Assembly (NCBI GenBank): GCA_023515745.1
Contig: JALECJ010000257.1
Coordinates: 2,668,687 to 2,732,686, forward strand
Direction: 5' to 3'
From: Amoeboaphelidium protococcarum
Lineage: Eukaryota > Aphelidiomycota > Aphelidea
Length of the DNA: 64,000 nucleotides
Below the pieces are notes generated by a model. That model was given only the letters and a program-made list of their open reading frames with translations, was not told where the DNA came from and searched no databases. The position numbers were made by a program, and so were the translations under genes. Shown here piece after piece: positions 35,148 through 47,531 of the stretch (position 1 is its first letter; every line of letters starts with the position of its first letter).

Positions 35148-38015
35148 ATGAAAGTACATCCAATGAACACAGTTGGTGGTGATAGTAGTAACGAAGGTGC
35201 TAATAAAGCTGTAGCTGCCTCATAGCAGTAACAAATATCTGGTCTACCGTTGTTTTTCAGATAGATATTCTACCTGTGTAAGAAGTCGTTCATCTTGTAG
35301 ACTAGATATCGCATTACAACCTTCATTTAAATCTTTCTGGCTCCCTTTATTGTGATGCTCTTGCTGTACTTTCTACAGGTGGCACTTGGTAATTCCTCTG
35401 CTAATCTGTTTTAAACCCCTGCTGCTCAAGTTCTGGAGCCAGTGCCTGTATGCCAGCCTGCGTTCAAAACTAGCAATCCCTGTATCACTGTCATGTATGC
35501 TCCATCTGGTGATGCGCAGTTTGAAGAAATTATGCAGAAGTTTGTTCAACTCAATGATATCCGCCATGGCTCTAGTGGTAGATTGAAGTTTGGTGTTGAT
35601 TCGTCTTGGACTCCCACTTTGGACGGTTAGCCTACAGGCCGTTTAGGTGTCGTTGCAGTGCCGAATGAGCAGTTTATCTACAGTTTTGTGGAAAAGTTTC
35701 CTAATTCCACCTCTTTTGGAATCAACTTTGGTAGAACTGTCAATGCACAGGGGAAGAATGTCATTTAGTATCAGCTTTGGTATAACTTTACCGATACCGC
35801 CACCAAGTATCGGGTCCCTGGTGCACCTCCTGAGATCGTGAGTGCCACTGAACCGCTAAATGAAAAAATTGTGTCTATGGTTAGAGCTGTGGATGAAGCC
35901 ATCATTGCCCAGTTGAATGGTGACACTGAGAAGCATTTGGACTATAGCTTATAAGGCTATCCTGACATTGGCCGTTCTGCTAGTCAAAATTGTCCTCCTG
36001 CACCTGATGCTGCTGTTACTTAACTAGGTCCGGTATTGTTCTTTCTTCCTATGGCCGTTATTACATTTCTAATCATCAGTACGGCTGTCGGTGAAAAGGA
36101 GAATAATCTGAAATCGGCGATGTAAGTTGTTGGTCTGTCCAGTTACGGGTATTGGATTGCTCAATTTCTTGCCATGATGCCCATTGTCGTTTTGAACACC
36201 TTTTTCATGCTGATATTTGGGTATGCCTTCCAGTTCACGTTCTTTGCCAATACCGATTTTGGAGTATTGTTGCTGTTATTCCTTCTATTTGGCACTGCTT
36301 CTGTCGCGTTTGCTCTGTTTATATCTAGTGTTTGTCCCTCTGTGAAATTGGGTATTGGTTTCGGGTTCTTCTTCATTATCATTGGCCTGATGTTCATTGC
36401 TACCGGAACTTTGAGTACGTATGTCTGGTATGTTGCTGAAGATGATCCTTCCCAGTTGGCTATTGGATGGAAAGTTTTCATGTGGTTTCCATTCTTCAAC
36501 TTTGGTAAGATGTGCCAGGACATTCTGGCTAGAACAAAGTTTGTCCAAAATTCTACCGCCTCATCGTGTAATTTTGTTGCTGGTCCCGGGTTCAAGTGGA
36601 ATGATCTATATCAGATCCCGTTTGTTGCATCTGATCCATTTAGTGCACCTTCTTAGAATCCATTGGTACCAGTGCCTAATTAGAGTCTGGGCTTGTTGAT
36701 AATGAACACTGTGCTATGGATGTTGTTGGCAATGTACTTTGACAAGGTGGTACCTAATGAGAATGGTTACGCTGAGCATCCGTTGTTCTTCCTGTTTCCT
36801 TCCTACTATGGATTCAAGACTATTAAGCCGTTTACTATGCCGCAGAAAGATGATCTTCCTACTCTTAGTCGTCCTCTGTCAGATGAAGATCCTGATGTGA
36901 CCAATGAGAGAAAGGAGGCGTTTGATTATAATCCTCAAGTTCCTGATCAAGCTGGTTTAAGAATGGTTGGATTAAATAAGACTTATTTCAGTGGCATCAA
37001 GTCAATGAAAGCCTGGTTTTACCGCGTTGCTGGAAAGCCAGAGTCTTAGCTGGTCAGCCGGTCTGCTGAAGGAAATGCTAATGACAAGACTGCCGTGCAT
37101 GAACTTAGTCTTGTTGTGGAGAAGGGTCAAATGTTGGGATTGCTTGGCAGTAACGGTAGTGGTAAGACTTCTACCATGAAGATCTTGTATGGTGTGTCGC
37201 CTGCCACCTGTGGTTTTGCGAATATCTTTGGAATGAATACCTAGACTGAGATGAACTAGATTAAGCGTAATCTTGGAGTCTGTCCTTAGTTTGACTTGCT
37301 ATTCCCTGATCTGACCGCATTAGAGCACGTTGAGCTGTTTGCTGGAATCAAGGGATTGGAGAAGGGGGAGATTGACAAGGTGTTAGAGTCTCGCTTGAAG
37401 CAGGTGAGATTATGGACGATGAAGCAGTAACGTGCAGGGACGTATTCAGGTGGTTAGAAACGCCGTTTGTCTGTGATTTTGGCCACTCTTGGTGATCCGA
37501 AATGTGTGTTCTTGGACGAACCTACTACTGGTATGGATCCTCAGAATAAAAGATACGTTTGGACTTTCCTTGAGTAGTTCAAAAAGGATCGTGTTGTTGT
37601 GCTGACCACTCACTCTATGGAGGAAGCTGATACGCTGTGTGATAAAATCGCTATCATGACCAGAGGTCGTCTGAAAGCCATTGGTAAGTCTATCCGTCTG
37701 AAGAATAAGTATGGTAATGGCTATCGCGTGTCAATGATTGTCGGTAAAGGCGCAGATGTGGATTCTGTGAAGAAAATGATCACGGACATCTCCGCTGTTG
37801 CCAAGTTGATTGAAGAGGAGTACATTGGCGGTGACAAGTAGAACGCACAGTCTTCCACTGCAAGACTTGTTTATGAAGTTAGTTCTGTCGCTGAGGCTAA
37901 GCCGCTCATTCAAGCACTGGAGAGCCAAGTGAATTCAGAAAATAGACAAATAGTTTCGTTTGGTCTGTAGTAGACTTCTCTTGAGGATGTATTCTTAAAG
38001 ACGGTGTAATAATGA
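35148..38015 (+). CDS. ABCA-type half transporter 2
   Basis: Encodes 955 aa, single exon; a second in-frame ATG lies at 35163. First TM at about 65-88, extracytosolic loop to about 290, then six hydrophobic segments (e.g. [33 protein letters not shown]), and one NBD. Walker A is GSNGSGKTS (668-675), Q-loop VCPQFDL with Q as TAG, signature YSGGQKRRLS with Q769-region TAG at 37455-37457, Walker [13 protein letters not shown]-loop [14 protein letters not shown]. Ends [12 protein letters not shown], its last two codons being TAA TAA before TGA TGA. The two ABCA proteins differ in loop length and may heterodimerise, which is inference from their head-to-head arrangement. Confidence 0.94.
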
Positions 38016-38140
38016 TGAACAAGAGTATCGCTGATACAATGATGTTTATGATGATAAATAAAGTCTGCTTTTACTGAATCACATCAAATTCATTCAACTG
38101 TTTTTAATGCATATCTTCACAGTTAGCCATCCATAGTGTC

Positions 38141-39865
38141 TCATTTAATAAGCGATCGATCTACATCGTAGAAAAAGTCGACGTCTTCATATGACTTGAT
38201 ACTTTCTTGAGTCAGATTCTTGGCAATGAACAGCTTCCCTTCGGCTATATCGAACGGATCCACAGTTGAGGAGAAGAGATTAACTTCTGTCTACACTGCT
38301 CTCAAAGTGTCTTCCTTGCGTTATAAGCTCGAGTATAATTAATCCGTCTCGAACTTCCACGGTCTCTTGCCAAGTCCATTCTCAAGCACGTCGATGAATT
38401 ATTAAGATTTATCTTTAGATTTGGCATCCGTAGTATGATTTACGGGCTCTGGTGCATCAGTTTTTCTACTGGCGCCACTCATACTTTAGTTATCATCTTC
38501 CTACATCGCATTCTTAGACAAAGCTAGACTGTTGATAAGCTTAGCGTCTACATGGTAACGATTCACGTCCCCAACACTAGATAATGTGGCCCAACTCTAA
38601 CCATGTCCTTTACTGGTGTTCAACTGCACCGCTTACTTGAGGGGCCAGCGTATTTCATGGGATTCATCTTATTTCTAGCAGATCACCTGTGCACCAAGCA
38701 CATAATCAACGTCAGAAGAACCTGTCTTCACTTACTGTATCAAATTCGATTTCACATTCATCAATGTCCAATTTCCATCAGAGTCTGCAGTGCTTAAAAT
38801 TTCACTATGCTGCTTACTCCAAGAGACGCTATTAACAGCACTCTCAGAACATATCACGGAATAAGGTCCATAACTGGGCACATAACGCAGATCCCACAGT
38901 TTAGTTGTACCATAGCTATCAGCCGATGCAATCCAAAAAGATACATGCGGATTCCAATCCACAGATAAAACTTTACCTTTCTAATGAGCTCTATAATGAA
39001 ACCATGGAGTCGGAGTATTCGAAGGAGCGATCAACTACGACACAGCTTTAAACCCAAAGCAACGCGTATCAACAACATTTACACTACCGCAAGAAGATCC
39101 AACTGCAAGAACAGCATTCCCAGCAGTATCCCAACTAGAACAGAGTATGGTGCCCTCAGATGCTTTGACGCTGTATACAGGTGCAGAGTCTCTGCTGACA
39201 TCCCAAATTCTGATATTATTATTTTCACAGGCTGAAAAGCATCCCTAACTACCAGGATACCATTTGACAGATTATACTGAATTCGAGTAAAGACTGTCAA
39301 CTTCTTCATTGGATGATTGAAACTTCTCCTGAGGATGGACGTACTTTTACACTGCAGAAACTGCAGCGCCTTCACCGTATCGACACAACTGCACATAGTT
39401 CTTCTAACAGCCTGAAAGTATCATGTTCTTGTTCAGATCAACGGAGCGAACGGAAGCACCATTCTGATATGTGCCCACAATCTTGAAAGGCCCACTATTA
39501 GACAATGTATTCACGTTATCACCACCATCCTCATACTCTAGCACGTACAAATTCTTTCCCGCCGATGAAGCGAGAGATCCAACGACCAAATAATTAGTTC
39601 CTGAGCATGCAGCCATACATGAGGTGGCCTTGGAACTATCCGGAATTACTGCACTTGATACATGTACCAAATCATTGTTATCAGCTTGACAATTAACAGT
39701 GGGCAATCCATCACGCCAGTAGCTCATTTTCCAATTCGCAACACTAGACGGTATTTTTGAGCCATGACTCTTCAACTTCTGGTAAAGAACCTCGACATCA
39801 GAAGCCTTATCAGATTGTCTCAGCGGAAGTTTAGGTATATTGCTCTGAGCTGTTACCGCAGTCAT
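38141..39865 (-). CDS. WD40-repeat protein with a ~180-residue C-terminal extension
   Basis: Encodes 574 aa, single exon; ATG at 39865 chosen because the in-frame upstream codons contain a TGA. About six WD-like blades from about 95 to 385: VRSVDLNKNMILSGC, VQSVKWYPGSQGCFSACENN then IRIWDV, ILCSSWDTAGNAVLAVG, VLSVDWNPHVSFWIASAD then TTKLWDLR, VNSVSWSKQHSEILSTADSDG. The C-terminal extension is polar with two short conserved-looking blocks (KRPWKFE; FDIAEGKLFIAKNLTQESIK). Peroxin-7 and EIPR1-like proteins share the propeller only superficially; I do not assign a family. Convergent with ABCA 2 (125 bp). Confidence 0.8.
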
Positions 39866-40586
39866 ATGATGCAAGTTATTACCAATGTGATGATGATATA
39901 AATGGTCAGGAGGAATTAAAATTCTATCAGCGTTTCACTAAAGACAATGGAAAGGCGTTGATATTAACAATGAACTGAAACAGAAACGATGACGCGTCGT
40001 CTGAAATGCTGAAACAACCGCTGAGACGTCCGTTCATTCATACCGTTAACTGTCGAGCTTTCGCTTTATTCTCTTGCATTATAGTTGAGGAATAGCGATC
40101 AATAGAGTTCAGTCTTGAAATAAACGCGTATTGCTTTTTTTCAAATATATTCAAGATGTTTAAAAGCTTTCTCTTCTTTAATGCGATGGTTAAACTAAAG
40201 ATTTGCAATAAACGTTGATAATAAATCTCTCACTGGTTACTTGAGCCTAATTCTGCACTTTAAACCCAAATTACTTAGTTCAGAATTTGACTTTCACTTA
40301 AAGTTTTGTGAAATAATTCACTTTAAATTGATTTAGGCAAACAGATTAAGGTGCTATACTGAGTGTAATTTACATATGTCCAACTTCATCAACAGACGTA
40401 ATCAGTCAAGAAGAGCACATGGTTTCTCGAAATTCTTCATAGGCGATCGTTTGTCTCTCGTTTCCGTTCCGTCAATTGTGTTCACTCCCCTCCCTATTTC
40501 TCAGTGTAATCGCAAGACTTGGCGCTTATTTTTCAGAATTAAATTCATTTAATTTACAGTTGTATATCCATAAAATTCGCTTTATT
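39866..40586. promoter_or_regulatory. Divergent intergenic region with two ACGCGT hexamers
   Basis: 721 bp between the WD40 and GRAM/VASt genes. ACGCGT occurs at 39992-39997 (within ATGACGCGTCGT) and at 40124-40129. Otherwise AT-rich with no gene seen. Confidence 0.45.
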
Positions 40587-42923
40587 ATGTCTTAACTTAC
40601 TAGGCCAAGAGCTGCGTCATTTGAAGGATTATCCACGTCCGTATATGGTTTAAACGCTGATTAAACACTGGCTGCAGATGACAATGACAACAGTAATCAT
40701 GAATTTGTAAGGAATTCTGCCACTAGAAATACATTTGCTGGTGGCAGTAGTAGAAGTGAATTAAGAAATATGACTTCTCAGAGTAGGTAGCTTGCAGTAA
40801 GCGGTGATCTTGTACCTTAGTTTTAAAAGTAGTCATCTGCTTTATCTGATACTTCCAGCATGTACAATGGTCTCTCGCAGGGACAATCTATGCCTCACCT
40901 TGGTTAGCAGAGAGTAGAATATGCCAGTGAGAAGAGAAATGCTGAGCTGCATGCGTTATTTCGATCTATACCGGCGGAGGATCCTCTAATTGAAGATTAC
41001 TCTTGTGCGCTCTAGCGTGAAATTCTCATTCATGGCCGCTTGTATCTAACCAAGAATCATCTGGCATTCAACTCCAACATATTCGGCTTTGTGACTAATC
41101 TGGTCATTTCATACGCTGATATACTTACGGTGGAGAGGAAGGTGACTGCATTGGTTATTCCCAATGCTATCGGAATCACTACATTACATAGTCGATTTGC
41201 GTTTGCCTCATTTCTGTATAGAGAGCATGTATTCCAACTGATTATGAAATTGTGGCGAAGTGCTCTGGGAGATGATGTCGAAGGTCTGCCGTGGTCTTCA
41301 TTCTCTTTTGATGATTCCCTCTCCGCGGCTGCTAGTGGGCGCAAACTTTCTAATGCTTCCACTAATGCAGTCTCGCAGCTGTCGCCTGAAGATAAGCAGT
41401 AGAAGCAATAAGGAGTTGAGGACTTGTTTTCTGATGATGTGGTGATGGTCAAGTAGGAGATGTCATAATCAATGACTGAGTAAAGTTAGCCATTTCAATC
41501 TGAAAGTATTGCCATTCCGACTTCGAGGAAACCATCTGGTGGAGGATTTGTGTCGGATGGTTATGACCGAGATGGATATGAGAGTGGAACATCATCGCCT
41601 TCAAAATCTCCGCCCAAGAGAAACCTTACTCTTCCTCTGAAGAACATTGTTCGCGGCATAACATCACCAGAGATGATAAGTCAGCCACTGAGTTTGAGGC
41701 GGCGTAAAGATGATGGTAAATTTTTAAAGCCCGCGGATAGAAAATTGTCAGCATCTTCAGGAAGTTCTGCTTAAATATTGGAAGAGTCTGGAGGTGCTAT
41801 CAGTGGTAATGAAAAGAAGGCTCAGCCCGCTGTGTTTTGCAACTGTACTGACCATTATAGAATTATCATTATGGACAGAATATTCCCAGCGTCACTGGAC
41901 TAGACATACTAAGCTGCGTATGAGTCAAAGGAGTTTTATTAATAAGTTATGAATGCACGTTAGTTTTAAGATGTTTAAATTGCAGATTGGTCAAGTCAAG
42001 AGCGGACGATTACTTATCACGTACCTGTTAATTATGCAGTTATGACCAGGAATAATCGATGTATTGCCACTTAGTAAGTGGTTAAAGTGTTGAAAGATAA
42101 ATACATTTGCATCAGAGAGTCTATCAAGTCGCCGGACATTCCGTTCTCTAGTGGATCTGCATTTATCGTCAAGTCGTCTTAATGTCTTATGGCAGTGTCC
42201 GCTAATGAAACCAGGATATTAGTCGCGTATCAGGTGGAATGGTTAAAGCCAAACTTGTTAAAATCTTTTATTGAGAAGAATGTTCATGAAGGAAATATAG
42301 CCTTCTGGCGAGAATTTGAATCGCGATTATTCTAAAAGCTTAGTGGGATAGATGTCAAGTCACCTACATTGTCGAATGCTTATTAGAGTTTGGATCAAGT
42401 GGAAACAAAGGTGATTCCTCTTTAATCTTAGAGCATTGTATCTAGTGTTGTTGACTTTATTGTGAGCCTGCCTTAGTAGTTATTTACGGACGACATTGTC
42501 AATTTGAAGACTATACTATTTATGGCGGTACTTATATTGGCTTTTCTAATCAATTTGTATATGATGAGACAATTGCAGTTTACGAGAGAGTAGCTGAGTT
42601 AATTGGCTTCATTGAATCCTGATGTCATGCCGTCCAGTATGCCTCAGACTTCAGAATTGCCTAATGATTATGTACCATTATCTTCACTGCCCAAATTCTG
42701 GTTTGCATATGATTAGAAAGTCTTGAAGGATTATGCCGATGAATCTGATAACGTCAATTCTGCCATGGATGACGGATTAGAGGTTGCCACCGTCACAGAT
42801 GAGGAAATTGAAGAACTGAAGAATCAAATTAAAGAAATAGACTCTGTAATAGAGTAGATTAGTAAATAGATTATAGCGGAAAGTGCCGAACTTACAGAAG
42901 TGGAAAATGGAATAGAGTAATGA
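40587..42923 (+). CDS. GRAM-VASt ER sterol-transfer protein (LAM/Ysp/Aster family)
   Basis: Encodes 778 aa, single exon. Order: disordered N-terminus; GRAM (PH-like) domain at about 120-215 (LIHGRLYLTKNHLAFNSNIF; then VTALVIPNAIGITT); basic Ser/Pro linker; VASt domain at about 420-575 (TDHYRIIIMDRIFPAS, ITYHVPVNYAVMTRNN, CIRESIKSPDIPFSS); a single TM at about 641-660 (TILFMAVLILAFLINLYMM); and a C-terminal acidic coiled coil. GRAM+VASt+TM near the C-terminus defines the yeast Lam1-6 and animal GRAMD1/Aster proteins, which sit in the ER at contact sites and move sterol from the plasma membrane. Last codons ATA GAG TAA TGA. Confidence 0.9.
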
Positions 42924-43015
42924 GTTGAATAGCACATTCATTCAATAATGATCTTGATCATAATATACTCTTCTCTGCTCATCAAATTTGTTTAAGCCTC
43001 TTATATCTCTATGTA

Positions 43016-44510
43016 TCAGCTCGCTGGTTAGTTCACCCACGCATGTTTCTGTTCATCCCATACAATACCAAAAACATTCCATAAGAAAGAATTGAAAAAC
43101 TTGGAAGAGTCCACTTCCATGATAATAGATACTTTGCCTGGCTCAGGCTGGATTCCGCCCTTCTATGGGTTATCTTATTTCGCCTTATGAGCATTCAGTA
43201 CTTTCTACGCCAGCTACTTTTTATCTTTACCATTAGAAGTCCGTCTTCTCCAACGCCGACCATCAGTCAAGAACATGCCTTTGGTCAGAGACTTGGCATC
43301 ACCACCTTCCTCTTTCTAGGTCAATTAACTGCATTCCACTCTGGCCCAGTCGACTGATTTCATCTTCTTGACAATGGTATCACCACCACGCTGTCCGTCA
43401 GTCATGATCAAGTCCGCATTAAAAATAGAATCTAATGCGATAGCCACAGCCATAGGATCATGCATAGCAAGAGCACTCTAACTCAGCTCATCCGAAGTAG
43501 AGTCTTCCACGATTGAATGCTTATCATACACTATTCCAAAAATATACTCCATAAACCCGGCGCAGAATGACGGTAATGCAGCGTGTTCAGCTAACGGAAC
43601 AATATGGTTCTAAAATACAGTGTAAGTCAATCTGCAATATTCTGTGGCATCGAGCGGTACTACCACAACCGGGCACTCAAAAGGCTTCGCACTGGTGGCA
43701 TCACTCATCACCATATCGGCGGCATAGGCATCACAGTAAAAATTGAATTCTGCACATGGCGTAATATTACCACCGGGATAAGGCTATTGCACGCAACCAC
43801 CCATGATATAGACACCTTTCAAGCGAGACTTTATCACATCTGGCTTCCTCTGCAAAGCAATAGCCAAATTAGTCAGCGGACCTAGACAGACGAGCGACAT
43901 GGATTTGGCTGGACGTACTTCCAATTGATGGATAAGTTCATCTGCAGCATCCCTCTCTGACTTTACATACAATGGGTTAACACTTGAGCCAGTACTTGCT
44001 GCCATCTGCAAACTAAACTTGCGCTTAATCGCATCAATACCTTCCTGGGTCAATTTACCCAATCCATTAGATCCGTGAACATCAAGAGCAAACTAATTTA
44101 ATCCTTTCAAAGGTTTATCAGCTCCAACAGCCACCACAATCTTTTGCTATGAATAAATTTCATACGGTATTCTAACGTCTACATCATCATCATTATCATT
44201 ATTATTGGAACGTTTCCCATCAACATCCCGATTCTTTAAATGAGCTTAATGAATCTCCAAAATGTCAAATATAACCTCTAGATTCTGAGTCACAGCCTAC
44301 ACACATAAACATCAACTGTTATAACTCTAGTCTAAGAAATTCACCTCTGATAAAACATACCTTTAGCGGTGCATTACCATGAGTGGTCGAAATACCGACA
44401 ACATTACAGTGAGGAGTATGCAGAGCCAGTAATAAAGCCAGTGTATCATCAATACCAGGATCACAATCAATAAAGAGATCAACTTGTTTCTATTACTAAG
44501 AACCAGCCAT
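43016..44510 (-). CDS. Inosine-uridine-preferring nucleoside hydrolase
   Basis: Two exons (44510-44361 and 44296-43016), 476 aa. The N-terminus has the Ca2+-binding motif DCDPGIDD (15-22), then CNVVGISTTHGN; later VVAVGADKPL, HGSNGLGKL, LVCLGPLTNLAIAL, VYIMGGCV, FNFYCDAYAAD and ALAMHDPMAVAIAL (the C-terminal His-Asp pair). This is the IUNH fold that splits ribonucleosides to base plus ribose. It is longer than the ~315-aa bacterial/protist enzymes because of a ~35-residue acidic insertion after the first domain (NNNDNDDDVD) and a polar C-terminal region. It ends DEQKHAWVNQPAS. Convergent with the LAM gene (92 bp). Confidence 0.92.
44297..44360 (-). other. Intron in the nucleoside hydrolase gene (64 nt)
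   Basis: Donor GTATGT (from 44360), acceptor GTGTGTAG. Phase 0 after codon 50, directly after the TTHGNAPLK block. The 64-nt length is not a multiple of three, so it must be removed. Confidence 0.88.
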
Positions 44511-44587
44511 ATTAAGACAATTACCTTAAACTCCTTCAAAATAATAGAGAGAATGTTTCGCTGTAACTGTATCTCAAAACTGCACCA

Positions 44588-44992
44588 ATGTTAATAAAAA
44601 ATACAGAAGAGAACAATGGAAGACAATTAATGAAATCAGCTGATTTGATTGAGGCGTGGGAAAGGAAGGACGTTTCACTTGCGAGATCTTTCCATGACGA
44701 ATTTTTCTCAATCTTGATAATGGATTCTAACTCACCTCATGTCAAAAGAATAAATGTTTCTCGCATCGTCCGCAGAGAGTTCAAGTTCAGAACTTTTTGG
44801 CCTCTAAAGCTTAAAGTTGCTGGAAACTTGTTTATATCACGTTTGTTACATAACAGAACAGGTTGGTATCTTCACTTATAATGTCAAAACTATGGAATTG
44901 ATAACAAAAGAAAATCGCTAAATGTGAAATGGACGCTTATAGCGCATAATACCTATAATTATTACTAGTATATGATTTGCAAAAATTCGTGA
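44588..44992 (+). CDS. Hypothetical small protein
   Basis: A 134-aa frame with ATG at 44588 and TGA at 44990-44992. Contains a charged helix (SADLIEAWERKDVSLARSFH) and a basic middle; no motif recognised. Its TGA and the TGA of the minus-strand STOML2 gene lie back to back in a single TGATCA. With TGA as the only stop, chance frames of this size are common, so this is weakly supported. Confidence 0.3.
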
Positions 44993-46132
44993 TCAGTTGA
45001 GAGGAAATTCATAGCCACCTATGGTCTTTTGCTGTTAACTATGAGCAGCCGCGTCAGATGCGCCACTCTTGGTATGATCACCATGAGTCAACTTCTTGGT
45101 GTTTATAGCATTGTATATGCTCAGAGCACTAGCAGTCATCTCTGGTATATTTCCAATTCCATTCAAGCCGCCGCTGATGCTAGTTTGATCGGTAGAACCT
45201 TTTCCAGCACCCATGAGCACCGTAGTGCCTTCTTTGGCCAGTTGGCCGAACGCTTCGATATACTTCTCTGCCACAATATATGATACGGCTTTGTTATCGC
45301 CTTCATCACCCGATCCAGACTTTGCGATAGAGCCCGCAATTTCCTCAATAGCACGCGCCTTAGCTTAGGCTTAGATTAGTACGCTCTGTGCCAAACCTTC
45401 AGCCTCGCGCACAGTCTTCTCCTTTCTGGCCTCAGCCTCCAGAATCAGCGATTTTTTATATCCCTCAGCTTTATTAATGGCAGCCTGTCGCTCACCTTCA
45501 CTGGCAAGAACCTGTGCACGGCGTTCCCTGTCCGCTTCCACTTGGGAGTGCATGGCGCGCACAATATTATCTGGTGGGCGAATATCTCTAATCTCATATC
45601 TCAGACACTGGATGCCCCAAGAAGCGGCGGCCTGACTAATAGCATCAACTATAGAAGTGTTCAAAGCCTATCGCTCCGACAACGTTTTATCCAAAGACAT
45701 TTTACCAATCTCTGCTCTCATTGTGGTCTGTGCCAGGGCAGTGACTGCAAATTCCGCGTCCTGGACTCCATAAGCAACTTTGAAGGGATCATCAACTTTC
45801 ACGTACAGAACGCCATCAATATCCAGCGATACGTTATCTTAAGTGATGGCGGACTATGACGGAATAGATATTGCAATTTCTTTCAAGCTGGCCACATACT
45901 TGACTTGATCCAGGATAGGAATGAGCAACTGTGGACCAGGAGATAAAATACGGTTAAAGCGACCCATTCGCTCCACTATCCATGCCTCCTACTGAGGTAC
46001 AAATTTCAGTATAGTATTCACCGGTAAATTTCGCTTGCTGATACCATCGCCTGACGCTCTTGGTCTAGCAGCCGTATACCCAACGCTAGACATCAGTCTT
46101 CTCTAAGATAATAGCACTAATCTCAATGCCAT
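44993..46132 (-). CDS. STOML2: Stomatin-like protein 2, mitochondrial SPFH protein
   Basis: Encodes 379 aa. The N-terminus MALRLVLLSQRRLMSSVGYT is Arg/Ser-rich without acids, a typical mitochondrial presequence. Then the SPFH/PHB domain (about 45-260): FVPQQEAWIVERMGRFNRIL, ISIPSQSAITQDNVSLDIDG, FAVTALAQTTMRAEIGKMSL, and GIQCLRYEIRDIRPPDNI, followed by the long coiled coil (EADRERRAQVLASEGERQAA...). STOML2 organises cardiolipin-rich inner-membrane domains and proteases. The family-like part ends near AAAHS; the next codon is TAA, followed by 13 further sense codons before TGA, a possible fossil stop. Confidence 0.94.
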
Positions 46133-46294
46133 TCTGATTGTTCTCTAAACGGATGGTGGTGATAAGTGACGTTTACTGATTATGAAGAATAAGGCGCGAG
46201 TGTACGGCGATCACAAATAATATTAAAGTTGATTTCAAAATGCTTTAAATACAGCTCGCAAATAAATTTAATTAAACAATACATTAACTTAAAA

Positions 46295-46747
46295 TCATTT
46301 TGTGGTGTAAACTAAATCTTCAGGCTCAAGAACTGCGGTAGACTCAAAGAATGATTAACGTTTGTTGTTGTGAACAGCAGGTGGAGGAGGAGAGGCATTT
46401 GAACGTGGAAGATATTCTGAGCACTATCTGTGTTCCATTTCAATCTCCGCAGCTTCCAAACTCCTCATATTTTACTACTATTACAACGCGACTTACTAAG
46501 CTTCTATTTAATCCCTGTTACTCACCGTATAATACGCCACTGGAGTTAAGAGTAACAGAACCAGCGGTAGAAAGATAAGCCACCACCAAAACCACGCAAA
46601 TAGCGTCACATTCAGCACTATAAGAACCACCGTGACAGATAGAAAGAGTAGAACGGACGCTATAGCGCAGTAGATAGTTTACTGTCGCGTACGTTTCCTT
46701 GGATTCTCGATAACCACCACTTGAGTCTCATAATTATCAGTCACCAT
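46295..46747 (-). CDS. Small two-TM membrane protein of unknown function
   Basis: Encodes 150 aa. Short cytosolic-like N-terminus (MVTDNYETQVVVIENPRKRTR), then a hydrophobic stretch of about 50 residues that can form a helical hairpin (IASVLLFLSVTVVLIVLNV and FWWWLIFLPLVLLLLTPVAY), and a polar Gln-rich C-terminus with a PPPP motif. A GTGAGT occurs just after the second TM, but the frame continues without splicing. Not recognised as a named family. Same strand as STOML2, 162 bp upstream of it. Confidence 0.65.
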
Positions 46748-47531
46748 TATATTGAATGAAAACTTTAACTTAGATAATGCACGTTTTCTATTGAAATATA
46801 CAAACTACGATACTCTGACTCGAGGGATTTTAATGATGCAGCGCCGTGTAAAAGTGATTCAGACAATTTTAGTCAGCCTTCTTCATCAACAAAGGGAAAG
46901 AAATGGACGCATGGAATTTAGATAAACAAGCGGATCTAGAATGAGCAACAACTCTGAAAGCTTTCACACTGATTGAAAATATTATCATCAACATAGCTCA
47001 TAATCAGTGCTAATATTATAGGCTCTGAAACGCGCACGCTTGGGCATAGTCAGTTGACTGTATTAATCTTCTGTCAAGGGGTTGGTTGATAAGCGAAAGA
47101 TCAACACTTACGCTCGCTCACGATAAAGGCCCGAGAAAGAAACATTCATGTCGTTTGAGAAACATTGCCCTGAGTGAGTGAGTGAGTGAGTGAGTGAGTG
47201 AGTGAGTGAGTGAGTGAGATCACTTCCCTGACGCGCAGTAACACCGAAAAGGAATGATGAGCGGACTGTACAAACGAAACAAACAACCGTCGCAACAAGG
47301 AGGCGGCGTAACAAACAAAGCCATCACAATCTCTTCTTCTTCTTCTTTCCACTATATAGCGACGAAACAAGATTTACTCACAATCAATCAATCTCTCTGT
47401 CTGTCTGTCTTTCGAGTTACATACGATTATTATTCGTTGGTAATAATAGTATATATAGTTTGTTTTTTATCAGTCGCTGATCTTATTTAATACCTACTAG
47501 TACCGATTGATAATTCGATTTTGATTGCAGC
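46748..47531. promoter_or_regulatory. Divergent region between two-TM protein and IQGAP, with a microsatellite
   Basis: 784 bp. It carries the (TGAG)n array at 47171-47218 and pyrimidine-rich TTCTTC/CTGTCTGTCT tracts at about 47333-47412. Immediately before the IQGAP ATG the sequence ends GATTGCAG, which could be the acceptor of a 5'-UTR intron. Confidence 0.45.
47171..47218. repeat. (TGAG)12 microsatellite
   Basis: Twelve perfect tandem copies of the tetranucleotide TGAG with no interruption, in intergenic DNA upstream of IQGAP. Confidence 0.97.

Noticed and set aside
46390-46470. GTGAGT within the two-TM gene as an intron donor
   Set aside because: The frame remains open to a TGA with a plausible C-terminus, and no matching acceptor at 58-70 nt keeps the frame.
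47171-47218. TGAG array as telomeric repeat
   Set aside because: Internal, tetranucleotide, flanked by genes on both sides and not of telomeric type.
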